36,733 bases of DNA. Source: Candidatus Omnitrophica bacterium CG11_big_fil_rev_8_21_14_0_20_64_10. Its GTDB lineage: Bacteria; Omnitrophota; Gorgyraeia; 1-14-0-20-64-10. The notes under the pieces are model-generated. The model was given only the letters and a program-made list of their open reading frames with translations. It was not told the DNA's origin and made no database searches. A program made the position numbers and the translations under genes. Below, one piece after another: positions 35,140-36,733 of the stretch (position 1 is the first letter of the stretch; each line of letters opens with the position of its first letter). The stretch covers positions 12,274 to 49,006 of the forward strand of contig PCVW01000032.1 of the NCBI GenBank assembly GCA_002787095.1. Reading direction: 5' to 3'.

Positions 35140-35756
35140 AACAAAGCCTGTATCGCCTCGACATTCGCCCCCGCCCGAAGAACCTCCGGCTGGGGACCGG
35201 TGACCCGGACAACGGTCGAAGCGGCGCCGATCGCCGTCGGTCCGGAGTCCACAATCATATCAATATCCCCGTCAAACTCAGCCAAAACTTGGCTTGCGTT
35301 GACGGCCGGCGGCCGGCCGCTCCGGTTGGCCGACGGAGCGGCCACCGGCACTCCGGCCGCCTGGAGCAGCGCCAGCGTCACCGGATGGTCCGGCACCCGG
35401 AAACCGGTCGTTGAGCCGTCGGTCCGCCCCAACACCAGGGTCATCGGCCCCGGCCAGAAACGCTTCATCAACCGCTCGGCCGCCGGCGGAATTTCAGCCC
35501 CCGAGCGCCGGACCGATTCGATGTCCGGCAACAGCAGCGTCACCTGCTTGTCAAACGGCCGCTCCTTGACCTGATACAGCATCTGAACCGCCTGCGGGTC
35601 GTCGAAGTTGACCCCCAGGCCGTAAACGGTCTCGGTCGGGAAGGCCACCAGCCCCCCCCGCCGCAGGAGGACCGCCGCCTCCTTGATGAGGGCCGGCTCC
35701 GGATTCCGGGCATCCACCCGGATCAGCCGGGTCCGGTGGGACCGGGTGGCGGTCAT
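35136..35756 (-). CDS. tsaC: L-threonylcarbamoyladenylate synthase
   Basis: IKEAAVLLRRGGLVAFPTETVYGLGVN; KERPFDKQVTLLL; WPGPMTLVL; PSANRSGRPPAVNASQVLAEF. Confidence 0.93.
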   Translation of the reverse strand: MTATRSHRTRLIRVDARNPEPALIKEAAVLLRRGGLVAFPTETVYGLGVNFDDPQAVQMLYQVKERPFDKQVTLLLPDIESVRRSGAEIPPAAERLMKRFWPGPMTLVLGRTDGSTTGFRVPDHPVTLALLQAAGVPVAAPSANRSGRPPAVNASQVLAEFDGDIDMIVDSGPTAIGAASTVVRVTGPQPEVLRAGANVEAIQALL

Positions 35757-35759
35757 CGG

Positions 35760-36266
35760 TTACCGGAGGCCGGCGTCCTTGGCCAGGACCTCTTCCCGCA
35801 TCTTGGCCTTCATCGCCGTCAGCTTCTTAGCCAGCTTCTCATCGGAGAGGGCCAGGATCTGCAGCGCCAGGATCCCGGCGTTGCAGGCCCCCCAGGCGCC
35901 GATCGAAACGGTCGCCACCGGAACCCCCGGCGGCATCTGCAGCGTCGAGAGCATCGCGTCCAGGCCGTTGAGGGAAGTGGCCGCCAGCGGCACCCCGATC
36001 ACCGGCAGGGTCGTGTGGGCCGCGACGATCCCGGCCAAATGGGCCGCCCCGCCGGCCCCGGCGATCATCACCCGGATTCCCCGCCCCGCCGCCTTTTGGG
36101 CGAAATCGGCGGTGTCGGCCGGCGCCCGATGGGCCGACAGGACCCGGATCTCGCTGGCCACCCCGGCATCGGCCAGCACCTTCTCCGCTTCCCGCATCAC
36201 CGGCAGGTCGGAGTCGGAGCCCATGACAATCCCCACCAACGGCTTGCCCCGCTTCGCTTCCGTCAT
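35760..36266 (-). CDS. purE: N5-carboxyaminoimidazole ribonucleotide mutase
   Basis: [39 protein letters not shown]...[34 protein letters not shown]. Confidence 0.97.
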   Translation of the reverse strand: MTEAKRGKPLVGIVMGSDSDLPVMREAEKVLADAGVASEIRVLSAHRAPADTADFAQKAAGRGIRVMIAGAGGAAHLAGIVAAHTTLPVIGVPLAATSLNGLDAMLSTLQMPPGVPVATVSIGAWGACNAGILALQILALSDEKLAKKLTAMKAKMREEVLAKDAGLR

Positions 36267-36733
36267 CGCTTCCTCCTTGCTGTGGCCTCCAGATTTCCCA
36301 AGGTCTTGGCGCCGATGTCCCGGCGCAGCCACTTACCGATGTACTCGATCCGGTCGGCGGTCCCGTAGGCCTGCGTGAGGGCCGCCGAAAGGGTCTCCCC
36401 CAACCCCACGACATTCAGCACCCGCCCGCCGGAGTTGATCAGCCGCCCCTTCTCGATCCGGGTGCCGGCATGGAAGACCAACGCCTCCCCCTCGCTGTCG
36501 GGGGACGGGATGCCGGTGATCGCCCGGCCGATGTCCGGCTTGGCCGGGTACCCCTCGGAGGCCAGGACGACGCAGGCGGCCAGTTCCTTCTTCCAGACCG
36601 GCGGGGTCCCCGCCACCCGGCCCTCGTTGCAGGCCAGGATCAGCTCCACCAGATCGCTCTGAAGCCTTGGCAGGATCGCCTGGCATTCCGGGTCCCCGAA
36701 CCGGACATTGAACTCCAACACTTTCGGTCCCGA
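36263..36733 (-). CDS. purD: Phosphoribosylamine-glycine ligase, C-terminal part (truncated by window edge)
   Basis: ...[37 protein letters not shown]...; frame open at window end. Confidence 0.94.
   Translation of the reverse strand, partial: SGPKVLEFNVRFGDPECQAILPRLQSDLVELILACNEGRVAGTPPVWKKELAACVVLASEGYPAKPDIGRAITGIPSPDSEGEALVFHAGTRIEKGRLINSGGRVLNVVGLGETLSAALTQAYGTADRIEYIGKWLRRDIGAKTLGNLEATARRKR

Overview
High-GC chromosomal window from a Gram-negative (LPS-synthesising) bacterium; lineage not assigned. Nearly all genes are on the minus strand and form housekeeping operons. Reading from high to low coordinates: purD-purE-tsaC/sua5-LMW phosphatase-rpiB-glyA-nrdR; hisG-bS22-like-TPR lipoprotein-FtsH-like protease-lipoprotein-ispE-spoVG-tRNA-Gln; clpX-glmU(N-terminal domain only)-prs-ctc/L25-pth-rpsF-ssb-rplI-dnaB; bamA-ompH-lpxD-lpxC/fabZ fusion-lpxI-nadE-OmpR-like regulator-porin. 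An accessory-looking segment (about 16.9-24.0 kb) carries a cold-shock protein, an acyl-ACP desaturase, a DEAD-box helicase, a CBS protein, small Cys-rich and secreted proteins, a REP-associated tyrosine transposase with REP-like repeats, and an FAD monooxygenase. No CRISPR array, rRNA, prophage or integrase was seen. Most interesting signals: (1) a ~178-nt structured cold-shock mRNA leader with a possible pseudoknot and a hairpin that loops out the SD; (2) five transcription-unit starts with a -10-like box 6-9 nt before ATG, suggesting leaderless transcription; (3) the tRNA-Gln 3' end duplicated 110 bp away around an inverted repeat, at the point where an ispE-spoVG-glmU-prs-ctc-pth order is split by ~7-8 kb; (4) SpoVG with an internal zinc ribbon; (5) an FtsH-like protease without a periplasmic domain, encoded next to two lipoproteins. 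All homology calls come from reading translations; no database search was run.
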